Shown here piece after piece: positions 1-11,124 of a stretch of DNA of 64,000 bases; position 1 is the stretch's first letter, and every line of letters begins with the position of its first letter. This stretch comes from Zygnema cylindricum. Lineage: Eukaryota; Streptophyta; Zygnematophyceae; Zygnematales; Zygnemataceae. The stretch covers positions 1-64,000 of the forward strand of contig JBBHKE010001622.1 of the NCBI GenBank assembly GCA_037447655.1. The letters are read 5' to 3'. A model generated the notes under the pieces. The model was not told the origin of the DNA and searched no databases. It saw only the letters and a list, made by a program, of their open reading frames with translations. A program made the position numbers and the translations under genes.

Positions 1-1489
1 CCCAATGTATAAAGACCAAAAGGGCACCAGCAGGAACTTTACTTTAGTCAGTTCGTAGAGAAAGTATAAGTTTAACACCAAGTCGTTGGTCCTTTCTTTG
101 GCTAAGCTATTTTTCCAAAGTCAAACCTTTAGCGCCCTTGCAATAATTGAATGTAGCCGATTCTAAGGTCGTGTCCCCATGTGCCAAAATACGAGTTTTT
201 TTCTATCGTTTTCATCAAAAGCTTAGCGCCGTCCAGATTAAATTACAACCGTATGAAGAAAGTGAAAAAAGTGAAAGTACAATTTGCTTCAGCTTCAAAC
301 TTGGAATGTACTACCTATTGTGTTTTGTGTTTTTCAACCCACGACCACATCATGCCACGTCATCTTCGATCGTTACTTTAAAACACATTGGAGATGTGTT
401 TTAAATTAGAATATCACCTCATGAAAAGTAGAGAAACATCATCGAATGTGCTAAAGGTTTTCAAAGTTTTTGGACGATATCAGACGACGAGGAAAAGTAC
501 ACGACACGATTTGGTTTCCGGTACGGAAATTTTTCTGCAGGGGTCTCAAGATTCCGATGAATTTTACAACGACTGAACAGACGTCTCAAGATTCGGATGC
601 ATTTTTTGACAACTGGACAAAAGGCGCAAAGGCCAAGGCATCTTCTTCAACCATGAATTGCACAAGCTGGAAGGTTGTATGTCTACAATGTCACGCAAAG
701 ACATACGACGTCACAAACAATTTCTAACACAAATTGTAGACGTTGACAAACGTCACATGCATTATCGATGCACACAATCGTCAAATACTTTATTAGTTTA
801 TTAACAATTTCATTTTAAGCATTGGGACACTTAAGAACCATTTAACGATAATCTTCGCTACAAAGACACTGTGTTAAACAATCTTTCTTTCCTTACGGAC
901 TTAAGGTTAATGGCCTAAAACCCATTAAAAAAAATATAAAATTGAAAAGCGAACAACTAGCAAACCTAAAAATTGTGAATAAAACTAGATAAGTCAAAAA
1001 ATTTAAACATGAATGGGCGACTTACCGGTACACAAAGGCTTGTCTGTCTCCAAAACAAAGACCATGAACGATCGATGACGGCTGACACAAATGCAAAAAA
1101 ACAGAAATAAATCTTATATATTAACAATTATTTTTCTTCTAAAGATTCACTAAAAAGGAAATGACGGAATTGGAATGAAGTAAATTAAACCCAAAGATGA
1201 TAAAAATAAAGAACTTACAAAAATGAAGGATATGACATTTGCTATTAATTATGAAGACACCTTGAAAGTACCTTTCGCGGTTGCACAATAATGTGGTTTC
1301 CTTCTTTGTCTTCCCCCTTACCGACAAGTACCTAGTGTTTCTCCTACGCCGTATGTGTGAAATCACGGGTTTTTGAGAGAGAGGGCTTAAGACAAAGGAA
1401 GTTGAGAAAGGGTACGAGAGGGAAGGAAGGAGGCGCCTTGACGGAATTTGCTTTTGATGAAACGGCGTCCATTGGTTGAGACCACTCCA
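1..1489. other. AT-rich stretch, no gene recognised
   Basis: I see no protein family, RNA gene or LTR here. Short open frames occur on both strands but none has a recognisable motif, and they overlap in several frames as expected of AT-rich noncoding DNA. The only internal structure noted is a 40-bp direct repeat near 543-622. It may be old transposon debris. Confidence 0.5.
543..622. repeat. 40-bp direct tandem repeat, two copies
   Basis: The string GTCTCAAGATTC begins at 543 and again at 583, each followed by a similar CGGATGNATTTT-type continuation, so two imperfect 40-bp copies lie side by side. No function is suggested. Confidence 0.6.
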
Positions 1490-2229
1490 TGGCCTTTGTA
1501 CAGAAAAAAAAATGCACGGAAAAAAGTTTGTACACGCTGCAAAATTGTAGTGGGTTTTTTTTTTGGTACTCCGCGCACAAAAATTGTCACAAACCTTCGA
1601 CGCGTACGACATCATCTGCCTATTCGCTCACATCATTGAACTTTACTTAAAATCACCCTTGTGGTGATTTTATATAAAGTTTGATGATGTGCTGGAATGA
1701 CGCGAAAGTGGGTCGAAACGCGCTAGAGGACAAAGTGTAGTACATTTAAATTTTCAAGGTAACGCAAATTGTATTGTGGTAATTTCATTTTTTCTGTACG
1801 GCTGAGTATTTTTTCGTTGAGGGCTAAGGGTATGGGCTAAGGGTACTTTCCCATGTGCTAAAGTTACATTTATTTTCTGTTGTTTTCCTCCATAACTTAG
1901 AAAAAAGTAAGAAAATCCGCAACAGCACCAAAAATTTATAATTACCACGGTACAAGTTGTGTTACCTTGAAATTTTATATGTACCACAGTTTGTTGTCTA
2001 GTGCCTTTCGACCCAATTTTGCGTCCCTTCAGCTCATCTTCAAACTTTATATAAAATCACCTCGCGAGGCGATTTTATATATAGTTACATGAGGTGAGTG
2101 AATAGGCAGATGCTCTCGCACGTGTTAAAAGTTGTTGACAATTTTTGTGCGCGGAGTACCAAAAAAAAAACCTACTGCACGTTTGCAGCCTGTGCATGAC
2201 TTTTTTCCGTGCGTTTCTACGTACAGGGG
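1490..2229. mobile_element. Fold-back (long inverted repeat) element, MITE-like
   Basis: The left part (about 1490-1850) reappears as an imperfect reverse complement in the right part (about 1870-2229), giving a fold-back of roughly 740 bp centred near 1860. One perfect stretch is GGTGATTTTATATAAAGTTT at 1663-1682, whose complement is at 2042-2061. Each arm has its own small hairpin (AAAATCACC/GGTGATTTT on the left, a near-palindrome around TCGCGA on the right). Both outer ends have a GTACAG-type string and a GCACGGAAAAAAGT-type string. There is no transposase frame. This is typical of a non-autonomous fold-back or MITE-like DNA element. Target duplications were not identified. Confidence 0.6.
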
Positions 2230-2677
2230 TGTAACAAGGTTACATAATTATGTACAGTACAGGCTGCTGCAATTGCGGTTCACAGCAGCGTAGCTGCGAT
2301 GCCAGACTAGCGCAGCATAGCAGCGTAGCAGTATAACAACGCAACGTAGCAGCATAGCAACGCCGCAAAATGTGGATTAGACTACAATGTCCTAGAAGAT
2401 ATTTTGGTTAGATCGTGGTTGACCGAAAAGGTCCACGTGTAAATAATTAGAACCTAGTTTACTCGCAGCTGATTAGTTTAAATAGTCCAGTAGTCTTAGT
2501 CAACAAAGACTCTTGAATAGACCTTAACAGTGAGCTTGCAATCTTGTAATCTCTTCCCGATTAATAATGTTCAATCCTTTCTGTGAACATTGTGTACTTA
2601 TTGTCGCTACGAGGGGATCCTTGGGGATTATTCCGTTGTGCAATTCGATTGTGATGTTATTATCTTGCCCTTTTACA
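2230..2677 (+). repeat. Probable LTR of a Ty3/gypsy element
   Basis: The segment begins TGTAAC and ends TTTTACA, a TG...CA pair with TGTAA/TTACA ends, and is followed three bases later by a primer-binding-site-like string and then a gypsy gag. Its 5' part (about 2262-2370) is rich in GCAGC and CATAGC-like units. No second copy is in the window, so the limits are inferred from the ends and the PBS. Confidence 0.5.
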
Positions 2678-2679
2678 CA

Positions 2680-2693
2680 AGTATCGGAGCCTT
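2680..2693 (+). other. Candidate primer-binding site (initiator tRNA-Met 3' end)
   Basis: AGTATCGGAGCC here matches the usual plant PBS TGGTATCAGAGCC at 10 of 13 positions. It lies just after the putative LTR and before the gag start, as expected. This is the conventional 3'-end tRNA site, unlike the anticodon-arm site used by the copia elements in the window. Confidence 0.45.
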
Positions 2694-2712
2694 TTCCTCG
2701 TGACTCGACAGC

Positions 2713-3538
2713 ATGACAGAGCACGGCGTATCCACAACGAACATGTTGACTCAAGTTCTTCGGGAATTAGAAAACGTTAGATTACAAAATGCCCACCTGA
2801 GTGACACCGTCGCAAGTTTGGAATCTCGTCTTGGTGAAAGAACGCATGGAGGCACTGAGAAGGATTTGAGGAGACTAAATTAGGACTTCCCGGCGAGTTT
2901 CACCCTGCCAAGCACAAGAATCTTGATGCATGGTTGTTTTCGATGGCTAACTATTTAGAGAATTTTCCCAGCTTGTCCGATCTTGATAAGATTCACTATG
3001 CGGGAGGTTTACTAAAGGGGGCAGCAAGAGCGTGGTGGAGGGCAATGGTGGAAGACGGCGAGGTACCCACTGATTGGACCCTGTTTGTCCGTTCTCTTCG
3101 TGAGTGTTGGCAACCCCTGAACACCGTCAAGACTGCAAGGGATAGGTTTAATGTGTTGAGACAACGCACCTCCGTATTGGAGTACACGCAACGGTTCTTG
3201 GAGTGCAAGGTTCAGATTCCAACAATGTCGGAGGACGGGGCGGTTGACCGATATGTTAAGGGGCTCAAGGCTTCAATCCGACGGGATGAGGAACAATGGC
3301 TTCCACAGGAAAGTACAACTTCTATCCTCTCGGCAATTATTCAGTTTGCGGAACGGACCGATTCAGTGGACTTCACCCTCCGTAGATCTTATCATTTTAG
3401 ATCGAGCAGCGGCGGTGCAGGGCGACGAGATGATGGTCCGACTCCCATGGAGCTCGGGGCAGTTGATGTGGATAAAGATGTGGGCAATGTATTAAGGAAG
3501 AAGAAGAAGATCCCCAAAGCCAAGAACAATGACCTATC
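2713..3538 (+). pseudogene. gag: Ty3/gypsy Gag, truncated
   Basis: A start at 2713 opens a coiled-coil-like N-terminus rich in Leu and Glu. A frameshift near 2870 then leads into a typical retrotransposon Gag domain: an AWWRAMVED tryptophan motif near 3028 and a conserved VLEYTQRFLE segment near 3175. A polar tail includes PMELGAVD. The frame is cut at 3538 by the first LTR of the copia A chain, so the zinc knuckle and all of pol are missing. Family knowledge: this protein packages the element RNA into virus-like particles. Non-functional here. Confidence 0.75.
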
Positions 3539-4525
3539 TGTTGAAATTAAAAATCTTTACTCAGTAGATAGAGTTGTGAGGAGGAATTCAGGACTTAGAG
3601 TATTTTGGGAAATGAAAACCTATAATACTTACCTCAAATAGTGTTACAGTAACAGTAGACTAGGAAAGTGTACTGTAAGGCCAGTTGGACGTGCGTCGGC
3701 AGTAAAAGGGTGTTGGAGGTTTCACGGAGTAGCACCAATGACCAGTTACACGTGTCGCGAGATTAACAAGCAGATTGATGAAATCAGACGAAAGGAATGC
3801 CAACCACATATGTGGAAAAGTATGGTATGGTCAGCAAAGAAGGGTCGTTGATTGACATCAAATTGACGGACCCGATTCAGAAGGGACCACAAATGACGAA
3901 GCACACTTGGACCGTATCAGGTGCTTCGTACTACACGACAATAGTCGTGTAGTACGAAGGACCACTGCTGACTAAGCGCCAGGAACATTTAATGTACGAC
4001 CTTCTATTTTTAAATATCTGGAAACAAGGATTTGTAGTTTAGCTAATTTAAAATAGTGTCGCACTATTCTGATTTAGAGAAAAGGGAAAATTAGGTTTTG
4101 GAAGTACTCTTAGAATAGTAAGTACAGTTTTAGTACTTTGTCATAGCATAAGACAATACTGTAGTACAGTCACTTAAATAAGTGTGACCAGTAGATACTC
4201 ATTGTGAGTATATAGATTAGGACTTAGACAAATTGTGATCATCCAAGTCTTGGGATATTAATCAACTTAGGCAGTTTTTTGTGAATCTGCAGTGTGAATA
4301 TCTAATGGTTAACTAGATCAATTGAGTTCAAACTTTGTGGAGTGATTCTACACTGTGTTTACTACTATTATGCCGAATTTGGGTCTCCATAGATCATTGA
4401 GTTGCATTCTGTTATATCTTGAAGTTGGCTGTTGAGTAGAGTGCTTGATAGCTTTTGTTTTAGATGTCTTCTTCCACTATTACTCCTGCTGTGTCTCCTC
4501 CAGCTACTGTGGTTGTAGAACAACA
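3539..4525 (+). repeat. Copia A LTR 1
   Basis: This 987-bp LTR starts TGTTGAAATT and ends AGAACAACA, giving TGTTG/CAACA ends. A PBS follows at once. It contains the gag start codon at 4464, so the last 62 bases encode Gag. Two small palindromes sit mid-LTR: CACTTAAATAAGTG at 4171-4184 and ATACTCATTGTGAGTAT at 4195-4211. It is very similar to LTR 3. Confidence 0.9.
3924..3959. repeat. 16-bp perfect hairpin unique to LTR 1
   Basis: CTTCGTACTACACGAC (3924-3939) is followed by AATA and its exact reverse complement (3944-3959). The other three A LTRs keep the left arm but then read into a different CCGGATGCTA-type sequence. The right arm is therefore a local replacement in LTR 1, best explained by snap-back template switching. 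Confidence 0.85.
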
Positions 4526-5400
4526 GGTTATGGGCCTTTCATCAAAAATTATTATATTCAATGGCCAAAAGTATGCTTAGTAGGCGGCGATGGTTGAATC
4601 CATATTTGAAACTGGTTATTTATTGTGGGTCTTGGATGGTACTTTAGATGAAACAGACCCGAGCTGGGCGAAGAAAAACTCATTGGCTCGAAATATTTTG
4701 ATCTGTTCATCTCAGAGAATTAGGTAATGTCTCGGCTCAAAATGAAGAAAGCGAAAGAAATCTGGGAATCACTAAAAACTGCTTTTGAGAAATCTAATGT
4801 CCAAGAGGAACTTCTAGTGGCTGGACAAATCTGGGACTATAAATACTCCGCGGGGAGTATGGTGGAGTACTGTGATAAATTTCGTGCTCTTATTGATGCA
4901 CATTCGTCTGTTAGTGGCTCATTTCCTGAGTTCCAGCAGGCAGCCTTACTTGTTAGAGGACTCCCTAGTACTATGAAAGGAGTGTCTGTCCAGCTGAAAA
5001 CTCATGATAAGTCTAGCTGGACATTTCAGTTAGTATACAATCTGATCTTAGAAGAAGAAGTAACTACTAAAATACTTCATGGAGAGAGAAAGGTCGAAGC
5101 TTTGAAAACAGATTTTGACTAGAAAACTGTACTTAATCAGAACAAAAATCAGGATAGGAATCAGAATCTGAATCAGTATAACAATAGGTCAATAAGACAG
5201 TCTACCACTTGCTTTTACTGCTCTGAAAAGGGACATGGATACAGGTACTGTTTGAAGCTCAAAAAGGCGAATGAAACAGGATTATATCGTCCAGACTGGC
5301 AGCAGAGCCCATATTATAAAGGCTTTTTTTGGGAATTCTTATCGGGGAATTGCTCTCTTCTCAAGCTCTGCAACTGAAGAAGACCCATTGTCTTATGCTT
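4464..5400 (+). pseudogene. gag: Copia A element 1 Gag, decayed
   Basis: Translation starts inside LTR 1 (MSSSTITPAVSPP...) and passes through the PBS into a UBN2-type copia Gag. Stops occur at 4576 (after QKYA) and 5120, with a small frame disturbance near 4710. Recognisable parts are the MSRLKMKKAKEIWESL helix (4727 on), the IWDYKYSAGSMVEYCDKF segment, the LLVRGLPSTMKG segment, and a CCHC zinc knuckle (CFYCSEKGHGYRYC) near 5210-5251. In the family this protein forms the particle shell and binds the RNA. Nearly identical to the gag of element 3. Confidence 0.8.
4526..4536 (+). other. Primer-binding site, initiator tRNA-Met anticodon arm type
   Basis: GGTTATGGGCC lies directly after the LTR end CAACA. 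It is complementary to the anticodon arm of eukaryotic initiator tRNA-Met (GGCCCATAACC, from memory), the internal-fragment primer described for Drosophila copia. The site is inside the gag frame and is translated as part of QVMG. Versions occur at 8865, 14024, 25751, 33743 and 59832 and on the minus strand at 51230-51241. Confidence 0.8.
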
Positions 5401-5417
5401 AAAGTGAAGAAGCAGAA

Positions 5418-6450
5418 TTGTTCACAATGGCGGCAGCTATGAAAGTTCAAAGAGATACAGGATGGATCATGGATATCGGAGCTTCGGCACACATGTGTTG
5501 GAACAAATCCAGTTTTTCCAGCCTCAAGACGACAACTCCCAAAAACATCTACAATGCTTGCGGCATGAGTGTGCAAACTTCGGCAAAGGGTGATGTATCT
5601 TTAATGGTAGATGTGGGGGGAAAGTCTGTAGAGAGAACTCTCCACAATGTGTTATATGTACCAGAGTTCAAAAAGAATCTATTTTCTACTTCTTTGGTAG
5701 AGAGCAAAGGCTTTGATGTAATCCTCAAAGGAGGAAGGCATCTTGTTAGCAAGCTTGGAAAAGTTGAAATGACAGGAACTAGAGATGCAAGCAAGATGTA
5801 TACGATAAATATGGCTGAATACAAAGAAAATGATGTTCTCTATTCCAGTGTATCATCTGTAATTGAGTTATGGCATAAAAGATTAGGCCATATCAATTAT
5901 GATAGCTTGCAAAAGATGGTGAATTCAGGAAAAATTGAGAGTGTCTTTCTTACTTTCCAGCCTGTGAAATCATGTGAAGAATGCTCACTTGGAAAGATTC
6001 ACAGATTACCTTTTCCCCAGCAATCTGGCCACAGATCGGACAAAGTTCTACAACTTATCCACTCGGATGTTCTCGGCCCATCACAAGTTCCATCAGCTCG
6101 AGGTGTCCACTATATGGTTACATTCACTGATGACTACTCAAGGTTCACAAGAGTCTACTTCATGTAGCACAAGAGTGAAGTGTTTACACACTTCAAGCAC
6201 TACAAGGCATGGGCAGAAAAGCTACATGGAGTTTCGATCGTGACACTAAGATCGGACAACGGAGGAGAATATACTTCAAAGGAGTTCGAATAGTTTCTCC
6301 TCCAGGAAGGTATTAGTCATAACCTGCCTGTTCCGTACACACCGGAACAAAATGGTGTATCTGAAAGACTAAATACAACTATCACAGAATGGGCTAGGTC
6401 TATGCTTGCAGACAAAGGTTTAGATTTGAAATTCTGGGCAAAAGCACACA
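5418..6450 (+). pseudogene. pol: Copia A element 1 protease and integrase, 3'-truncated
   Basis: The frame opens with WIMDIGASAHMC, the copia protease site with the usual Asp-Ser/Thr-Gly changed to Asp-Ile-Gly. Next come the integrase zinc module (LWHKRLGHINYDSLQ... CEECSLGK) and the start of the catalytic core (HSDVLGPS, RSDNGGEYTSKEF, NGVSERLN). Stops occur at 6166 and near 6290. The integrase C-terminus is missing: at about 6450 it runs into a 140-bp filler unrelated to copia pol. The same breakpoints are seen in element 3. Not functional. Confidence 0.8.
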
Positions 6451-6590
6451 GAAAGTCTTATTTCACAAGGGTGAAGCTATAATGGGTTTGTGATTGTCAA
6501 AGGGTGCGTCATTTGGGTTTATATCAACTTGGAGTCGGCACTATCTAGATAAGCTTCTTTTGGATCTGCGATTTTTGTGGGCAATGGAGC
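6451..6590 (+). other. Filler replacing ~1.1 kb of pol in element 1
   Basis: Between the integrase core and reverse transcriptase, the pol sequence present in element 2 is gone. About 140 bp of other sequence takes its place. It shares long words with the reverse complement of about 23705-23870, for example TCGGCACTATCTAGA and TCATTTGGGTTT, so it was captured from another repeat. Element 3 has the same filler at 15950-16089. Confidence 0.75.
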
Positions 6591-7863
6591 ACACAGAGTT
6601 TTAGGGCTGAAACAAGCTCCTAGACAATGGAACTTCAAACTAGATGAATTTTTTACTAGACTAGGATTTCAAAGGAATAGTTCTAATCATTCAGTGTATG
6701 TACTGGAAGGGGAGGATGGGATTCTTTATATTATTATATATGTGGATGACTTGCTTCTAATAAGCAAGTCTATGGATGAGATAAATCGAATTAAAGTGGC
6801 CTTAAGGTCGAGGTTTGAGATAAAGGACCTTGGTGAATCTAAGAATATCTTAAGAATACAGGTAGAGGGAGACAGAACAAAAACCTCATTATGTTAACCC
6901 AAAAGGAAGCAATAAGTAATATGCTGGAAAAATTTGAAATGAAAGATGTAAAAGGATCTGTAACACCAATTGAATTTAGACAGGAACTTGATGGAAGTGA
7001 GTCAAACTCAGGCATAATGGTTAGTCAGAGCCTAGAGTCAGGGGAGGAAGAGTTTATGGCTTCACAACCGTATAGACAGGTATTGGGAAGTCTCATATAC
7101 TTCATGAATTGTACGAGACCGGACATTGCGGCAGTTGTAGGAGTCCTAAGTAGAAGTCTGCAGAATCCTAAGAGGGCAGACTGGGAAGCTGCAAAAAGAG
7201 TTTTGAGATACCTTGCAGGGACTCGAGATCTTAAGCTGATACTCGGAGGAGGAGAAGTGAAAATGCAGACTTGGAGTGACGCCAACTAGGGGAATATGCC
7301 AAGCCGAAAATCCACAACCGGCTTCGTCCTAAAGATCTGAGATAGAACTTGTTGCTGGAGCAGCAAGCAGCAAAAGGTTACAGCACAATCTACAACGGAG
7401 TCAGTGTACATGGCAGCAGCTTCTGCACTCAAATAACTCTTATGGGTTAAGTCCATTTTGTAGGAACTTGGATACATGCAGATATAACTTGTTGCTGGAG
7501 CAGCAAGCAGCAAAAGGTTACAGCACAATCTACAATGGAGTCAAAGTACATGGCAGCAGCTTCTGCACTCAAATAACTCTTATGGGTTAAGTCCATTTTG
7601 TAAGAACTTGGATACATGCAGACAGGTCCACAGATTATTAGGTGTGACAACCATGCAGCCATTGCTATTGCTACTAACCCGAGTCGTCATTTTAAGAGCA
7701 ATCACATGGATGTCAGACTTCATTTTGTGAGAGAAAATGTGCTTGCAAGAGTGTTAAAATTGTGTTATTTACCGGATGAAGAAATGGTTGCTGGCATGCT
7801 AACCAAACCTTTTCCTACTCCTAAAGTGCAATTTTGTAGAAAGGCTATTGGGCAGAGTGAGTG
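6591..7863 (+). pseudogene. pol: Copia A element 1 reverse transcriptase-RNase H, decayed
   Basis: The N-terminal third of RT is lost. The remainder begins at LKQAPRQWNFKLDEF and includes the catalytic YVDDLLLISKS motif near 6740, then LTQKEAISNMLEKF and the PYRQVLGSLIYFMNCTRPDIAA region. The RNase H part has TWSDAN (followed by a stop at 7288), CDNHAAIAIATNPS, and the end MLTKPFPTPK ending at 7863. A frameshift lies near 6890. A 140-bp tandem duplication (7341-7620) repeats the CWSSKQQKV part of RNase H. Confidence 0.8.
7341..7620 (+). repeat. 140-bp tandem duplication inside RNase H
   Basis: The sequence from GATAGAACTTGTTGCTGG to GGATACATGCA at 7341-7480 recurs at 7481-7620 with few differences. 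Element 2 and element 3 have a single copy. 140 is not a multiple of three, so the duplication also shifts the frame. Confidence 0.9.
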
Positions 7864-7872
7864 ACTGAGTCT

Positions 7873-7887
7873 AAAGATTTAGGGGAG
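7873..7887 (+). other. Polypurine tract of copia A element 1
   Basis: AAAGATTTAGGGGAG ends directly at the LTR start TGTTGAAATT. Equivalent tracts precede the LTRs at 13036, 17247, 29878, 32800 and, on the minus strand, those at 32582 and 63906. In this class of element the tract primes plus-strand DNA synthesis. Confidence 0.85.
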
Positions 7888-8864
7888 TGTTGAAATTGGA
7901 AATCTTTACTCAGTAAATAGAGTTGTGAGGAGGAATTAAGGACTAAGAATATTTTGGGAAATGAAAACCTGTATTACTTACCTCAAATAGTGTTACAGTA
8001 ATAGAAGACTAAGAGAGTGTACAGTACGGCCGGTTGGACACGCGTCGGCAGGAAAAAAGTGTTGCAGATTTCACGGAGTAGGGTTGATGACCAGTTACAC
8101 GTGTCGGGAGATTAACGAGCGGATTGATGAAATCGGACGAAAGGAATATAAACCGCATATCTGGAAAAGTATGGTACGGTCAGCGAAGAAGGGTCGTTGA
8201 TTGACATCCAATTGACGGACGCGATTCAAAAGGGACCACAAATGACGAAGCACACTTAGACGGTATCAAGTGCTTCGTACTACACGACAACAGTCAACCG
8301 GATGCTATGGACCACTGCTAACTAAGCGCCAGGAACATTTATTGTAGGGTCTTCTATTTGCAAATATCTAGAAACAAGGATTTGTAGGTTAGGTAATTTA
8401 AAAGTGTCTCACTATTCAGATTTAGAGAAATGGCAAAATTAGTTTAGGAATTACTCTTAGAATAGTAAGTAGAGTTTGAGTACTTTGTCGTAGCTTAGGA
8501 CAGTACTGTAGAACAGTCACTTAAATTAGTGTGACCAGTAGATACTCACTGTGAGTATATAGTTTAGGACTTAGGCAAATTATGATTATCCAAGTGTTGG
8601 GATATTTATCAACTAAGGCAGTTTTTGTGAATCTGCAGTGTGAATATCTTATGGTTGGCGGGATCAATTGAGTTGAAACTTTGAAGAGTGATTCTATACT
8701 GTGCTTACTACTGTTATGTAGAATTATATAGATCATTGAGTTGCATTCTATCACATCTTGAAGTTGGCGGTTGAGTAGGGTGTTTGATAACTTCCGCTTT
8801 AAATGTCTACTTCCACTACAACTGCTGCTGGCTCTCCTCCTGCTATTGTGGTTGTAGAACAACA
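7888..8864 (+). repeat. Copia A LTR 2 (shared by elements 1 and 2)
   Basis: This 977-bp LTR runs from TGTTGAAATTGG to GAACAACA. It follows the polypurine tract of element 1 and precedes the PBS of element 2 (AGTTATGGGCC, one change), so it serves as 3' LTR for one and 5' LTR for the other. It has the ATACTCA/TGAGTAT palindrome and the element 2 gag start codon at 8803. Confidence 0.9.
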
Positions 8865-9768
8865 AGTTATGGGCCTTTCATCAAGAATTCCCATATTCAA
8901 TGGCCAAAAGTATGGATACTGGGCAACGATGGTTGAATCCACATTTGAAACTGCTGATTTATTGGGGGTCTTGGATGGTACTTTAAGTGAAACAAATCCG
9001 AGCTGGGCAAAGAAAAACTCATTGGCGCGAAACAATCTGATTTTGTGCATCTCTGAGAATTTGGTCATGTCTCGACTCAAAATGTAGAAAGCAAAAGAAA
9101 TCAGGGAATCACTAAAAACTGCTTTTAAAAAATCTAATGTCCAGGAGGAACTTCTTATGGCTGGACAAATCTGGGACTATAAATACTTCGGGGGGAGTAT
9201 GGTGGAATATTGTGTTAACTTTCGTGCTATTATTGATGCACATTCGTTTGCTGGTGGCTCATTTCCTGAGTTCGAGCAGGCAACTTTACTTGTTAGAGGA
9301 CTCCCTATTAATATGAAAGGAGTGTCCGTCCACCTGAAAACTCATGATAAATCTAGCTGGACATTTCAGTTAGTATACAATCTGATTTTAAAAGAAGAAG
9401 CAACTACTAAAATACTTCATGGAGAGGAAAAGGTAGAAGCTTTGAACACATATTTTGACAAGAAAACTTTACTTAATCAGAATAGAAATCAGGATAGGAA
9501 TCAGAGTTTGAATCAGTATAACAATAGACAAAATAGACAGGCTACTTCTTCCATTTACTGCTCTGAAAAGGGACATGGATACAGGTACTGTTCGAAGCTG
9601 AAAAAGGCAAATGAAACAGGACTGTATCGTCCAAGCTAGCAGCAGAGCCCATATCATAATGGATTTTATGGGATCTCTTCTCGGGGAATTGCCCTCTTCT
9701 CAAGTTCTGCAACTGAAGAAGATGATCCCTTATCTTACACTGAAGGTGAAATAGCAGAATAATTTGCA
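8803..9768 (+). pseudogene. gag: Copia A element 2 Gag
   Basis: The frame starts in the LTR (MSTSTTTAAGSPP) and crosses the PBS as QQVMGLSSRIPIFNG. A stop at 9085 separates the first 94 residues from the rest, which continues in the same family pattern (IWDYKYFGGSMVEYC, LLVRGLPINMKG). An Asn/Gln-rich linker leads to a zinc knuckle near 9556 in which the first Cys is Ser (SIYCSEKGHGYRYC). A stop follows at 9637. The best-preserved gag of the three A elements in its N-terminal part, but not functional. Confidence 0.8.
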
Positions 9769-11124
9769 ATGGCGGCAGCTATGGAAGGCAAGAGAGATAC
9801 AGGATGGATCATGGATACTGGAGCTTCGACACATTTGTGTTGGAACAAATCCAGTTTTTCCAACCTCAAGGCGACAACTCCCAGGAACATCTACTATGCC
9901 TGCGGCATGAGTGTGCAAACTTCAGCACAGGGTGATGTATCTTTAATGGTAGATGTGGGGGGAAAGTTTGTAGTGAGAACTCTCCACAATGTGTTATATG
10001 TACCTGAGTTCAAGATGAATATTTGTTCTACTTCTTTGGTAGAGAGCAAAGGCTTCAATGTAATCCTCAAAGGAGGAAGACAGGTTGTTAGCAAGCTAGG
10101 TAAAGTTGCAGTGACAGGAACTAGAGATGCAAGCAAGATGTATAGGATGGATATGGTTGAATACAAAGAAAATGATGTTCTCTATTCCAGTGTATCATGT
10201 GTCAATGAGCTATGACATAAGAGATAAGGCCATATCAATTATGATAGCTTACAAAAGATGGTGAATTCAGGAAAGGTTGAGGGTGTTTCTCTTACTTCTC
10301 AGCCTATGAAATCATGTGATGGATGCTCACTTGGAAAGATCCACAGATTACCTTTTCCACAACAATCTGACCACAGATCGGACAAAGTTCTACAACTTAT
10401 CCACTCGGATGTTTTCCGTCCATCACAAGTTCCATCAGCGGGAGGTGTCCACTATATGGTTACATTCACTAATGACTACTCGAGGTTCACAGGAGTCTAC
10501 TTCTTGCAGCACAAGAGTGAAGTGTTTACACACTTCACGCACTACAAGGCATGGGCAAAAAAGCTGCACGGAGTTTCGATCTTGGCGCTAAGATTGGACA
10601 AAGGAGGATAATATACTTCAAAGGAGTTCGAACAGTTTCTCCTCCAGGATGGTATCGGTCATAACTTGACAGTTCCGTACAAACCGGAACAAAATGGTGT
10701 ATCTGAAAGACTAAATAGAATTGTCACAGAAAGTGCTAGGTCCATGCTTGCAGACAAAGGTTGATATTTGAAAATTTGGGCTGAAGCACTCAATTGTGCG
10801 GTCTATATTAAAAACAGAGTTGCATCTAGATCGGTTAAGACTACACCTTATGAACTCTTGACAGGCATGAAACTGGATGTTAGTCACTTTAGAGTATTTG
10901 GCAGCAAATGTTTTGTCTTAGACACATCGCTGACTAGATGGAAAATGGAAGCAAAGGGCTTACTTCGGATCTCTATGGGATATGAGGATAATGCAAAGGA
11001 TTATGAGGTATATGTCTTTGAGAAAAAGAAATTCATTGTATGTAGAAATATGCATTTGAAGGATGAATATGATTCGGTTGATCTGTTCACGAACACAAAA
11101 AGTGAACAAACACGAAAGGTATAG
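9769..11124 (+). pseudogene. pol: Copia A element 2 protease and integrase
   Basis: The protease site is intact as WIMDTGASTHLCWN. Stops interrupt the integrase zinc module near 10213 and 10225, but its second half (CDGCSLGKIHRLPFP) is clear. The catalytic core has HSDVFRPS (first Asp), RLDKGG in place of the usual SDNGG (second Asp kept in a changed context) and NGVSERLNR (Glu). The C-terminal region (YELLTGMKLDVSHFRVFGSKC and the DEYDSVDLF linker) is present here but deleted in elements 1 and 3. It ends at a stop at 11122. Confidence 0.8.

Noticed and set aside
1139-1615. 158-codon minus-strand frame as a gene
   Set aside because: It overlaps the fold-back arm, has alternative frames of similar length on both strands and no recognisable motif.
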